A stretch of DNA of 64,000 nucleotides. Origin: Tribonema minus. Taxonomy: Eukaryota > Sar > Xanthophyceae > Tribonematales > Tribonemataceae. Every line of letters starts with the position of its first letter. Positions within the stretch are counted from its first letter, which is position 1. The notes beneath the pieces are model-generated. The model searched no databases. It was not told where the DNA came from and worked only from the letters and a program-made list of their open reading frames with translations. Of this stretch, positions 39,601 through 41,996 are shown piece after piece. The translations under genes and the position numbers were made by a program. The stretch lies in NCBI GenBank assembly GCA_017506865.1, contig JAFCMP010000547.1, forward strand, positions 496,001 to 560,000. Direction: 5' to 3'.

Positions 39601-41608
39601 AGTGCAACTTCAACTCGCCATCACAGCGCTCCTCTCCCATAGCGCATCCATCACCGGCTGCAGGCAGACCTCGATACTTGCAGTGCCTACCGCAGGGGCA
39701 ATCGCTTGCAGGACCAACATGAAACAGTTGTTGAAGCATCGTCACAGCTGTGCTAACACAGATTGAGCTTGAAACGGTGACTCACCATCGGTAGGGTCCA
39801 CCGCCGCCGGCGACCACACCCTCCCATCCGTCGGCGTCTGCTGCCCCTCCCTCAGGTCCGGCACTGCAAGCGACACGATGTACGCAGGGTAGAGGCAACA
39901 GTTGTGACTTTTTGATTTCGAAGAAGCATTGATACAACACGTTTGGGAAGAGTACACAAAAATGGTATGCAGCGGGGCGTGGTGCTTCTGCAGTCTGCAT
40001 GGGGCAAACTGGAGCATTCATTCACGGCACGAGCAGAGAGCCATGTGCATTCCGCTGAGTGGAATCAATGAGACTGGATGTACAGAAAAACCAGTGCTAT
40101 AGTGGGCGCGAGCGCAGCGTGCAACGCCCCCGCTCGCCTTCAAACTACTGTGAGAGCACCCAGCGGGCACAAAAATCCTCAAAAGAAAAGCTGATTATCT
40201 TGAAGAGCAGCATCTGCAGCTGCAAACCAGCACTGCTTTGAACACCTAGCGGGCGCATGCATCAAATATGTGACGTTGAGGGTGAGGAAGCCGCCAGCAT
40301 CGACCAAAACACTGGTATTGTGCCCGGATCCCCAAACTTCAACATGCTGCGAAGCCCTCAGCTACATGGCCTGATAAACCTGCTACCTAGCAGCTGTTTG
40401 ATTAACTGTGTATCAGGAAGCAGTAGATATATTTAAGTTGCCTAGCATAGTGCAAAATCATGAGATATGGCCGTCTCCCAGACATCGCAACTCTTCGAGA
40501 GTTCTGAAATATACACGCGCAAGCGCACCAGGCAGCGCTGCAAGCTCCATGCAGAGCTCTCCTTGGAGCTAAACAGATCATGGTTTACAATGCTATAGCT
40601 GAGCATCAATACACTGGTCACACATGAAGGAAGATAAGTGTTCCTGGTCGACAGCCTCTCGAAGAATCAATCCACGCGCACCTGGCTTGGGCACCGGCGT
40701 GGGCGCAGGGCTGGGCCTAGCGCTGCCAGTGGTGAAAGATATGTTCTTCTTGCGAGTCTTCATCTTTCCCTCGCTGCACACCACCAGCGAAAAGAGAGGT
40801 GATCGTTTGGGTCAGTTATTCTCACTGAATGCATTTTCGTACCCCCACGTCCACGCACATCTTACAATTAGACATGACGCCCTCGACCAGCGACCCAGCT
40901 ACTTGCACATATGCCATCAGACGCACTGATAGAGCAGCAGACGTCCCGTCAGCACCGAGCCATCGTCGATAGCACTGCCGAACCCTCCTGCTATTTGCGT
41001 GAGCACCTGCACGGAGATTTCACCGGATTTTGATGTCGCAACGCCATCACGGCAGCGCACCTCAAGACAGGTGCTACCACCCCTGTCACCACTACAAAAC
41101 AGGCCAGAAATCTAGGCTGCGACCGCCTCAAGGCGCTGTGCACCTGCAGCGCTCATGAAACATTTTTGCAAGTTTTGACGCACCTGTTGGAAGCCTTGGC
41201 TGCGACCACCTTCGCAAGTGGGTCATCCACGACTCCAGGGATCAGATCCGGTATCCGAGCCTGGTAGAAGGCTGCATCGATGCGCGGGGGCACGTATGGA
41301 TACACGTGCGCGGGACCATCCTCTCCTGTATCCATCGCGTCGGCTCCAGGCGAACTGGCTACTGTTCCTGTAGCAGCAGAAGCAGAATTATTTTGCTCCC
41401 TGACAGGCACCAGTGTGCGGCGCCGCAGATGAGCAGTGGCCGCAATAGTCGCTGACGAACCGCCTCCCTCATTAGCTCCAGTGCCTTGGCTCCTGTGCAT
41501 TTTGTTTTGTCTCACTTCCCAAGCTGTGTGCTGTTGACAGCAGCTCCCTACTTTGTGCGATTTACTGTTGCCGGTGTGGGCCCATGCGGGCCGGCTGAAA
41601 AAGTGCAC
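622..41608 (-). CDS. ELM2 / PLU-1-repeat chromatin protein (45 exons, 3' end outside window)
   Basis: Gene-level entry; exons are listed separately. Conceptual joining of 45 minus-strand exons gives about 1,640 residues. Exons 1-7 carry an ELM2-like domain: YQARIPDL, then RVWSPAAVDPTD, DAFLIFTRNLL and QALHCLHSHGGDVRLAQ, matching the ELM2 order VG..YQA.IP / VW.P / FL / ALe.L...g.Dv..A. Exon 9 is low complexity. Exons 10-45 alternate tryptophan helices (EWLAQASDAL, AWLERFRKAI, QWVASAQRC, EWLDRAQAV, RWAETASGAL) with LxxLLxxAxxLPVD-like segments (TLQALLSSAEHLPIDV, RELEETINEGAAFPVDV), the pattern of the PLU-1-like region of KDM5/Lid2-type demethylases, but far longer than the usual few hundred residues. 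No JmjC domain is seen. ELM2 domains usually recruit histone deacetylase complexes, so a nuclear chromatin role is inferred. PHD fingers might follow beyond position 1. Splice phases agree at nearly every junction, which is the main support for one gene; exons 5 and 12 are the weak points. Confidence 0.72.
1501..1567 (-). CDS. ELM2/PLU-1 gene exon 44
   Basis: cctgcag|GGAGGG to GCCAAG|GTGCGC. EGDRLRLPEAVEDSKTLKAH then AK. 3'-edge copies with GTGCG donors follow between 1,265 and 1,460. Confidence 0.72.
2112..2167 (-). CDS. ELM2/PLU-1 gene exon 43
   Basis: cctcctcag|CTGCGG to ATTGG|GTGAGT. LRGPASDVINLTAMRKLIG, phase 0 to 2, joining exon 44 to give LTAMRKLIGEGDRLRLPE. It follows the largest intron of the gene (about 2.7 kb). 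Confidence 0.7.
2168..4828. other. Largest intron of the ELM2/PLU-1 gene
   Basis: No exon recognised. Contains a TTTTTTTTT-flanked segment repeated near 3,040 (taagaaaagtggggtcgcaact) and inverted near 3,740 (agttgcgagcccac), and a degraded copy of the exon 42 edge near 4,290. Confidence 0.4.
4829..4903 (-). CDS. ELM2/PLU-1 gene exon 42
   Basis: cgccgcag|GCCGAG to CAGCTG|GTGAGC. AERWAETASGALTRDSTDMT then LLEQL. A degraded 3'-edge copy lies near 4,290-4,330. Confidence 0.74.
5545..5608 (-). CDS. ELM2/PLU-1 gene exon 41
   Basis: ctgcgcag|GCTGTC to GAGCAG|GTGCGT. LSQIIQVYSAYALKIAEKIE then Q. Completes phase 2. Confidence 0.72.
5763..6290. repeat. Degenerate CCCTAA-rich intron region
   Basis: Many partial CCCTAA/CCCTAG/CCTGACC units in about 500 bp, plus repeated segments around caattgcccagcc and gtcggcaaaa at 5,690-5,760, 5,820-5,910 and 6,115-6,210. 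Lies in the intron upstream of exon 41. Confidence 0.55.
6521..6548. repeat. Poly-G tract (28)
   Basis: Uninterrupted G run in the intron upstream of exon 41 and downstream of exon 40; other long runs stand at 11,648-11,667 and 26,044-26,070. Confidence 0.9.
6642..6709 (-). CDS. ELM2/PLU-1 gene exon 40
   Basis: cgctgcag|GCACTC to CAAGG|GTAAGT. ALCDLHSWPDGTTVAIPQGV then MQ. Ends in phase 2. Confidence 0.7.
6828..6950 (-). mobile_element. Dispersed ~170-bp element, partial
   Basis: Core region with frame LFDSWAIAAAAATTVICG; both ends diverged. Confidence 0.58.
7499..7519 (-). CDS. ELM2/PLU-1 gene exon 39 (21-bp micro-exon)
   Basis: gtttgcag|GATCTG to ATCACG|GTGAGT encodes DLMKGIT, continuing the PLU-1 segment LTLEDAK-DLMKGIT-ALCDLHSW. 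Phase 0 on both sides; perfect splice sites. Confidence 0.6.
8252..8332 (-). CDS. ELM2/PLU-1 gene exon 38
   Basis: gtgctgcag|ATAATG to GCGAAG|GTGCGT. IMRWARRVREAVVEDGTPPS then LTLEDAK. Phase 0. Confidence 0.76.
8762..8851 (-). CDS. ELM2/PLU-1 gene exon 37
   Basis: cttctcag|GGCCTG to GTTCAG|GTGACT. GLESLLSEARERLDLCVQMG then EEALVERTVQ. A second donor copy lies at about 8,722. An inverted copy of this exon with both introns' edges sits 43 kb away at 52,172-52,260. Confidence 0.76.
9223..9385 (-). mobile_element. Dispersed ~170-bp element copy
   Basis: Frame MVALFDSQPMAAAAATTVIG. Next to an inverted fragment of the 3' edge of exon 12 (9,183-9,215). Confidence 0.62.
9899..9993 (-). CDS. ELM2/PLU-1 gene exon 36
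   Basis: cgttcag|GGGGTG to GTCGAG|GTGAAG. Gly/Ala start then ALEELEEAEDKHVE, an acidic helix. Phase 1 to 0; joins directly to exon 37 in frame. Confidence 0.64.
10768..10936 (-). mobile_element. Dispersed ~170-bp element copy
   Basis: Diverged copy running from GGAAACAAATCAATTGATCG to AAAGCTTTCTGTGCGCAGGC on the plus strand. Confidence 0.6.
10963..11064 (-). CDS. ELM2/PLU-1 gene exon 35
   Basis: Acceptor gcacag|ATGCC chosen to fit phase 1; donor GCTG|GTGAGG. Encodes (D)ANGSRAVTPVSSESLLPKPE and an Ala run. Linker. Confidence 0.6.
11839..11896 (-). CDS. ELM2/PLU-1 gene exon 34
   Basis: catgcag|AAGCAC to TTCCG|GTATGT, encoding KHAKHDDKTSGRDDTDATS: a charged, probably disordered linker. Phase 0 to 1. 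Confidence 0.6.
12179..12224 (-). CDS. ELM2/PLU-1 gene exon 33
   Basis: ctccgcag|CTCCAG to GGCAAG|GTGAGC, encoding (S)SSHWKVRQGSILCGK. Completes phase 2. Confidence 0.66.
12646..12752 (-). CDS. ELM2/PLU-1 gene exon 32
   Basis: ccttcag|GTCGAT to TTGAG|GTAACC. VDRLREHVACARDWQFRARQ then QLQSRLSNLAQATLL. 3'-edge copies at about 12,370-12,540; 5'-edge copy near 12,835. Ends in phase 2. Confidence 0.74.
13321..13401 (-). CDS. ELM2/PLU-1 gene exon 31
   Basis: aacgccag|TCCGAC to TCGGAG|GTACGC. SDSKVSFRELEETINEGAAF then PVDVSSE: PLU-1 signature. Two 3'-edge copies follow at about 13,030-13,190. Confidence 0.78.
13740..13802 (-). CDS. ELM2/PLU-1 gene exon 30
   Basis: gcatctcag|GTGCAA to AAACAG|GTAATG, encoding VQEWLDRAQAVCPRRHSKRK then Q. 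Phase 0; PLU-1 Trp helix. Confidence 0.74.
14187..14233 (-). CDS. ELM2/PLU-1 gene exon 29
   Basis: ctgctgcag|GCAAGA to TACCGG|GTGAGA, encoding (G)KSLKEAKDLRAFIYR. Acceptor-side copies (tgctcgctgctgcag) lie upstream near 14,390. Confidence 0.66.
14952..15015 (-). CDS. ELM2/PLU-1 gene exon 28
   Basis: ctctgcag|AGCCCC to ATCAG|GTACTG, encoding SPKLTLQEVQGCYHTAERLV. Phase 0 to 1. Confidence 0.7.
15534..15719 (-). CDS. ELM2/PLU-1 gene exon 27 (GC-AG donor)
   Basis: ccaccacag|CACGCC to GTGCAG|GCAAGC, 62 residues, phase 0. HAAVLTACGVLEDVPAAATQ, then Ala/Gln-rich sequence with NGDAMDVDTS. Linker between PLU-1 segments. Second GC-AG intron of the gene, with the same GCAAGC hexamer as exon 6. Confidence 0.66.
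16190..16400 (-). repeat. 3'-edge copies of exon 26
   Basis: Two copies, about 16,192-16,270 and 16,310-16,390, of AQSLKLDLQADLAGI.EALAD; over 90% similar to the exon by eye. Confidence 0.82.
16432..16537 (-). CDS. ELM2/PLU-1 gene exon 26
   Basis: ccgcag|GCTCAT to CACGAG|GTATGT. Encodes LIEMVAEAQSLKLDLQADLA plus GIKEALADMNLWVHE. Two near-identical copies lacking the LIEM start follow at 16,190-16,400, and a shorter trace near 16,040. Confidence 0.78.
17143..17268 (-). CDS. ELM2/PLU-1 gene exon 25
   Basis: Acceptor cgcag|TACATACAAG fits phase 2 from exon 24; donor CTCCAG|GTATGT. Contains AIMDDIELVALLRQGEQWVA and SAQRCHMDMQAGRL. Two 5'-edge copies lie upstream near 17,430-17,560. Confidence 0.74.
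17821..18056. repeat. Interstitial telomere repeats in tandem intron copies
   Basis: Degenerate CCCTAA runs at 17,828-17,900 and 18,018-18,054. Each is followed by a similar segment (gcgcgctgtgc...ttgcc agtta/gcttg) and a GTAAGT donor copy of exon 24, so the telomere run was duplicated with the exon edge. Confidence 0.6.
18118..18221 (-). CDS. ELM2/PLU-1 gene exon 24
   Basis: gtgcag|GCGATC to TCCCA|GTAAGT, phase 2 at the end. Contains PVALPALRALHAEGLLLRSS. Two degenerate 3'-edge copies with GTAAGT donors lie at about 17,970 and 17,735. Confidence 0.7.
18921..18971 (-). CDS. ELM2/PLU-1 gene exon 23
   Basis: cccgcag|CTGCTG to GATGAG|GTGAGC, encoding LLMGGLKARQWRIKVDE. Trp helix; phase 0. Confidence 0.7.
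19376..19540 (+). mobile_element. Dispersed ~170-bp element copy
   Basis: Frame reads MALFDSWPITATAATTVIGG, open through RELYNLLNRF. In the intron between exons 22 and 23. Confidence 0.68.
19864..19926 (-). CDS. ELM2/PLU-1 gene exon 22
   Basis: cgccag|GTGTTG to GCTGAG|GTATGT, 21 residues with ATVMSLTDLLREAE. Phase 0. Confidence 0.72.
20325..20390. repeat. Head-to-head telomere block with 10-bp flanking direct repeat
   Basis: (TTAGGG)2 TTAA followed by about five CCCTAA units at 20,335-20,380. The 10 bases GGTACTCGAC stand immediately on both sides (20,325-20,334 and 20,381-20,390). The block interrupts a degraded copy of the exon at 20,667-20,756. Confidence 0.85.
20667..20756 (-). CDS. ELM2/PLU-1 gene exon 21
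   Basis: gtgaccag|GGCACT to AGAGAG|GTATGG, 30 residues including DVKELGHVNGLVESAEGWMS. 3'-edge copies at about 20,305-20,430 and 20,540 lie downstream; one of them carries the telomere-block insertion. Confidence 0.74.
21190..22300 (-). repeat. Edge copies around exon 20
   Basis: 5'-edge copies (VRTLQEKIVRANAWLERFRK and QLRTLQEKIVGANAWLERFR) at about 22,005-22,080 and 22,225-22,290; 3'-edge copies (AHVK.LLGEKQ) at about 21,190-21,235, 21,345-21,385, 21,505-21,550 and 21,675-21,715. The intact exon lies between them. Confidence 0.82.
21767..21919 (-). CDS. ELM2/PLU-1 gene exon 20
   Basis: ctgccag|GTCCGC to AAGCAG|GTGCGA, 51 residues: VRTLQEKIVRANAWLERFRK, then a basic loop, then KMDLAHVKSLLGEKQ. 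Two 5'-edge copies lie upstream (22,000-22,300) and four 3'-edge copies downstream (21,190-21,720). Confidence 0.78.
22668..22751 (-). CDS. ELM2/PLU-1 gene exon 19
   Basis: gatgccag|GCCATC to GACAAG|GTCAGC. Encodes AIGATVSFSTLQALLSSAEH then LPIDVSDK, the clearest PLU-1 motif (TL..LL..AE.LPIDV). A 3'-edge copy with donor lies at 22,410-22,450. Confidence 0.78.
23494..23532 (-). CDS. ELM2/PLU-1 gene exon 18
   Basis: 39-bp exon, cgcag|CTATCG to GATGCG|GTGAGC, encoding LSSTEKWLASADA with the helix Trp. Phase 0. Confidence 0.65.
24124..24191 (-). CDS. ELM2/PLU-1 gene exon 17
   Basis: Acceptor tgcgcag|AGCTGG, donor TCGCAG|GTACGC; encodes (E)LAAEVAAICVVGIPEVELL followed by QSQ. Phase 1 in, phase 0 out. 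Confidence 0.7.
24640..25400 (-). repeat. 3'-edge copies of exon 16
   Basis: Copies of GPPAPKP.LS.VRGE and its GTGAG donor at about 25,333-25,400, 25,095-25,190, 24,930-24,975 and 24,640-24,700. A separate 60-bp direct repeat lies at 24,722-24,780 / 24,782-24,841. Confidence 0.72.
25488..25656 (-). CDS. ELM2/PLU-1 gene exon 16
   Basis: Acceptor catctag, donor AGAG|GTGAGC. Begins DYYDALETALSRVARLRARI, then an Ala/Pro/Arg-rich loop and PALSTVR. Donor chosen for phase 1, which lets exon 17 complete a Glu codon. Flanked by 5'-edge copies (25,790-26,220) and 3'-edge copies (24,640-25,400). Confidence 0.72.
25790..26220 (-). repeat. 5'-edge copies of exon 16 with poly-C acceptor tracts
   Basis: Three copies of DYYDALETALS at about 25,805-25,842, 26,005-26,042 and 26,172-26,210. 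On the gene strand each is preceded by a long C run as polypyrimidine tract (27 bases at 26,044-26,070). Confidence 0.8.
26981..27040 (-). CDS. ELM2/PLU-1 gene exon 15
   Basis: Acceptor gtctgcag, donor CGCATG|GTGAGC; encodes VSLRQLEHLVAEASHIPVRM, a classic PLU-1 segment. A 3'-edge copy with the same donor lies at about 26,788-26,820; 5'-edge copies lie near 27,240 and 27,300. Confidence 0.74.
27553..28140 (-). repeat. 3'-edge copies of exon 14
   Basis: Copies at about 28,046-28,138, 27,869-27,937, 27,731-27,807, 27,655-27,672 and 27,556-27,595, each with AAG|GTGAGA-like donor and separated by ACTTCAA-rich spacers. Confidence 0.8.
28245..28367 (-). CDS. ELM2/PLU-1 gene exon 14
   Basis: Acceptor atgcgcag, donor GTGAAG|GTGAGA. 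41 residues beginning EWASAAAAPAEMLYRAALAA and ending AELQRLAGKKGAVK. Four to five partial copies of the 3' edge with donor follow downstream to 27,553. Confidence 0.74.
28471..28684. repeat. Interstitial telomere cluster, both orientations
   Basis: CCCTAACCCTGACCCTAA at about 28,478-28,500, then (TTAGGG)n at 28,530-28,553, a degenerate TTAGGG run at 28,577-28,608 and again at 28,664-28,682, in the intron between exons 14 and 13. Confidence 0.7.
29283..29314 (-). CDS. ELM2/PLU-1 gene exon 13
   Basis: 32-bp exon between tatacag and GCACAG|GTGCGT encoding (D)EMAKILRRAQ. Completes phase 1 and ends in phase 0. Confidence 0.6.
30330..30665 (-). repeat. 3'-edge copies of exon 12
   Basis: Copies of LVELQ.L.RL.SR.R.LRVRVAETG with GTACG donor at about 30,330-30,425 and 30,598-30,665; trace at 30,490-30,515. 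Confidence 0.75.
30761..31144 (-). CDS. ELM2/PLU-1 gene exon 12 (frame change inside)
   Basis: Starts GTGATC after tctgccag; first part encodes VTQLLEASVGAREWLAQASD and LRPHL. The last part, in another frame, encodes an acidic run (SDDDDDDKLEDEVEDE) and VELQELTRLLSRGRALRVRV before GACGG|GTACGT. A small unseen intron or a frameshift must lie between; one candidate intron starts GTACCG at about 31,032. The end phase (1) fits exon 13. Confidence 0.58.
31220..32065 (-). repeat. 5'-edge copies of exon 12
   Basis: Four copies of VTQLLEASVGAREW.AQASDA with acceptor at about 31,225-31,325, 31,465-31,553, 31,770-31,858 and (degraded) 31,985-32,053. Three keep the frame for 25-30 residues. Confidence 0.82.
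32339..32475 (-). CDS. ELM2/PLU-1 gene exon 11
   Basis: Acceptor gcgcag|CCTACAAG chosen because it satisfies the phase-1 junction; donor ATACAG|GTACAG. Contains HAMCLELLVEAATLALPD and GENFIEQIQ, the LxxLLxxAxxLxLP element of PLU-1 regions. Ends in phase 0. 5'-edge copies lie upstream (32,600-32,910), a 3'-edge copy downstream (32,214-32,260). Confidence 0.7.
32600..32910 (-). repeat. 5'-edge copies of exon 11
   Basis: Copies at about 32,607-32,715 and 32,784-32,880 with acceptor and RRK.GGQ.LPKPS.AMCLEL. A 3'-edge copy (ENFIEQIQ) stands on the other side of the exon at 32,214-32,260. Confidence 0.78.
33176..33266 (-). CDS. ELM2/PLU-1 gene exon 10 (first PLU-1-like helix)
   Basis: Acceptor attgcag, donor ATTGCAG|GTACAG; encodes QLDRGRRGADRTQLKAKWVR then LVEQATAFIA. 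Lys-Trp helix typical of the PLU-1 array. Ends in phase 1. Confidence 0.7.
33270..33440. repeat. Intron minisatellite
   Basis: Six or seven imperfect units of about 22-27 bp containing GAAGTAACATGGGCAAGAG, upstream of exon 10. Confidence 0.75.
33972..34655 (-). CDS. ELM2/PLU-1 gene exon 9 (low-complexity)
   Basis: 228 residues, phase 0 at both ends, from cgcgcag|GTGCGCCAG to GAGCCG|GTGAGT. Starts VRQCPPVLESDEESSNG, then poly-Gln, poly-Ala, Gly runs and a repeated short motif (KEASFASSSG, QEATFAKRLG, KEASFARSAS). Probably a disordered linker between ELM2 and the PLU-1 array. Two extra copies of its last 15 bases plus donor follow at 33,840-33,900. Confidence 0.66.
35385..35495 (-). CDS. ELM2/PLU-1 gene exon 8
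   Basis: Acceptor cgccgcag, donor GAACTG|GTGAGT, 37 residues, phase 0. Begins LSKWQLMYRQRGAPLGRLHC; no domain assigned. Three partial copies of its 5' edge (KWQL.. with acceptor) lie upstream at 35,650-36,060. Confidence 0.68.
35650..36060 (-). repeat. 5'-edge copies of exon 8
   Basis: Three copies of the first 20-25 bases plus acceptor at about 35,648-35,680, 35,838-35,870 and 36,023-36,050, within a longer intron repeat of about 180-190 bp. Confidence 0.75.
36307..36441 (-). CDS. ELM2/PLU-1 gene exon 7 (ELM2 C-terminal helix)
   Basis: Acceptor gtgctgcag, donor ATGCAG|GTGACA, 45 residues, phase 0. ALHCLHSHGGDVRLAQFV matches the end of ELM2 domains (AL..L....GDv..A). The rest (LGVDSEDALEEQKQGALK) is a charged helix. 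Partial copies of its 5' edge lie upstream at 36,600-37,080. Confidence 0.75.
36600..37080 (-). repeat. 5'-edge copies of exon 7
   Basis: Copies at about 36,603-36,670 and 36,808-36,850, and two degraded traces near 36,980 and 37,050. Confidence 0.65.
37567..37626 (-). CDS. ELM2/PLU-1 gene exon 6 (GC-AG donor)
   Basis: Acceptor actacag; encodes EPGFSWMEGDHLVPCEDDEQ. The donor reads GAGCAG|GCAAGC, a GC-AG intron; the same GCAAGC hexamer follows the partial copies of this exon near 37,100 and 37,280, so it is conserved as a unit. The run CEDDEQ-ALHCL leads straight into the ELM2 helix of exon 7. Confidence 0.62.
38264..38284 (-). CDS. ELM2/PLU-1 gene exon 5 (21-bp micro-exon, tentative)
   Basis: Seven residues (LVAQTQE) between a ctcgag acceptor and a weak GTGTAG donor. 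Phase 0 on both sides, so exons 4 and 6 also join in frame without it. Included because it stays open and fits the helical context. Confidence 0.35.
38338..38512 (+). mobile_element. Dispersed ~170-bp element, reference copy
   Basis: Runs from AAAAAGCTCGCACACAG to TTCTGATTCGTTTCCATG. Full-length-like copies: 19,376-19,540 (+), 51,982-52,152 (+), 9,223-9,385 (-), 10,768-10,936 (-), 45,888-46,050 (-). Partial copies: 6,828-6,950 (-), 8,876-8,957 (-), 13,905-13,945 (+), 24,437-24,481 (-). No terminal inverted repeat or clear tRNA-like A/B boxes; SINE or MITE not decided. The + orientation has an open frame MALFDSWP.TAAAATT.IGG shared by several copies. Confidence 0.7.
38515..38725. repeat. CAGCAGCGCTC minisatellite
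   Basis: About ten units of AGCAGCAGCGCT(C/A) with variable CACACA spacers. Single units of the same motif recur across the window (for example 13,000-13,310 and 18,750-18,910). Confidence 0.65.
38735..38802 (-). CDS. ELM2/PLU-1 gene exon 4 (ELM2 helix)
   Basis: Acceptor tgccgcag, donor CCGGAG|GTGAGG. Encodes VDAFLIFTRNLLQQTSYP plus five residues, comparable with the 'ID.FL..AR..G' helix of MTA-type ELM2 domains. Completes phase 1 and ends in phase 0. Confidence 0.7.
39786..39863 (-). CDS. ELM2/PLU-1 gene exon 3 (ELM2 VW motif)
   Basis: Acceptor gcttgcag, donor GATG|GTGAGT. Encodes VPDLREGQQTPTDGRVWSPA and a short tail, containing the Val-Trp element that follows the ELM2 N-terminal motif. 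Phase 1 to phase 1, in agreement with both neighbours. Confidence 0.68.
40682..40773 (-). CDS. ELM2/PLU-1 gene exon 2
   Basis: Acceptor gtgtgcag and donor CCAG|GTGCGC. Encodes a basic stretch (EGKMKTRKKNISFTTGSA) followed by a Pro-rich linker. Completes the phase-2 codon of exon 1 and ends in phase 1. Confidence 0.65.
41184..41608 (-). CDS. ELM2/PLU-1 gene exon 1 (start; ELM2 N-terminal motif)
   Basis: First exon, about 141 residues if the ATG at 41,608 is used; a second ATG at about 41,501 in the same frame is equally possible. The first part is Ser/Ala/Thr-rich and disordered; then PPRIDAAFYQARIPDLIPGV resembles the opening of ELM2 domains. Ends at CAACAG|GTGCGT in phase 2, which exon 2 completes. 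Upstream lies the stop codon of the PH gene only about 390 bp away, which supports a gene start here. Confidence 0.6.
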
Positions 41609-41996
41609 GCAATCACAGGACCTTCGGCGAGGTTGCCACCAAGTCTCGCACTTTGTCAGCGTGCGCCAGATTTACTACCTGTGTGTGTCTTGCCTCTTTC
41701 AGAGTTGAAGTACATGTGCCTGCAATTAGGGTTAGGGTTAGGCAAATCGAAGAACTGAAGTTTGAGGCAACTTCAAGCGAGACATGGTACATCGTATGGC
41801 AGTTGGCAGGGGGAATAATGCACATAGAACATAAGAACTGTATACAGTTCTAACAATCACTGCACGGCTTTTTCCATTTAAAACCTCACTCTAACCAAAC
41901 CACCCAGCGGACGTACATGATGTGGTGAAGACAACATCGTTACAGAGGCAAGTGGTGTACTCAACAACAGACGGCACATTAATACCAGGCAGGTGC
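41609..41996 (-). promoter_or_regulatory. Intergenic gap between PH gene stop and ELM2/PLU-1 gene start
   Basis: About 390 bp separates two genes on the same strand, so it should hold the terminator of one and the promoter of the next. A TTAGGG block sits at about 41,726-41,743. No TATA box or poly(A) signal was identified with confidence. Confidence 0.35.
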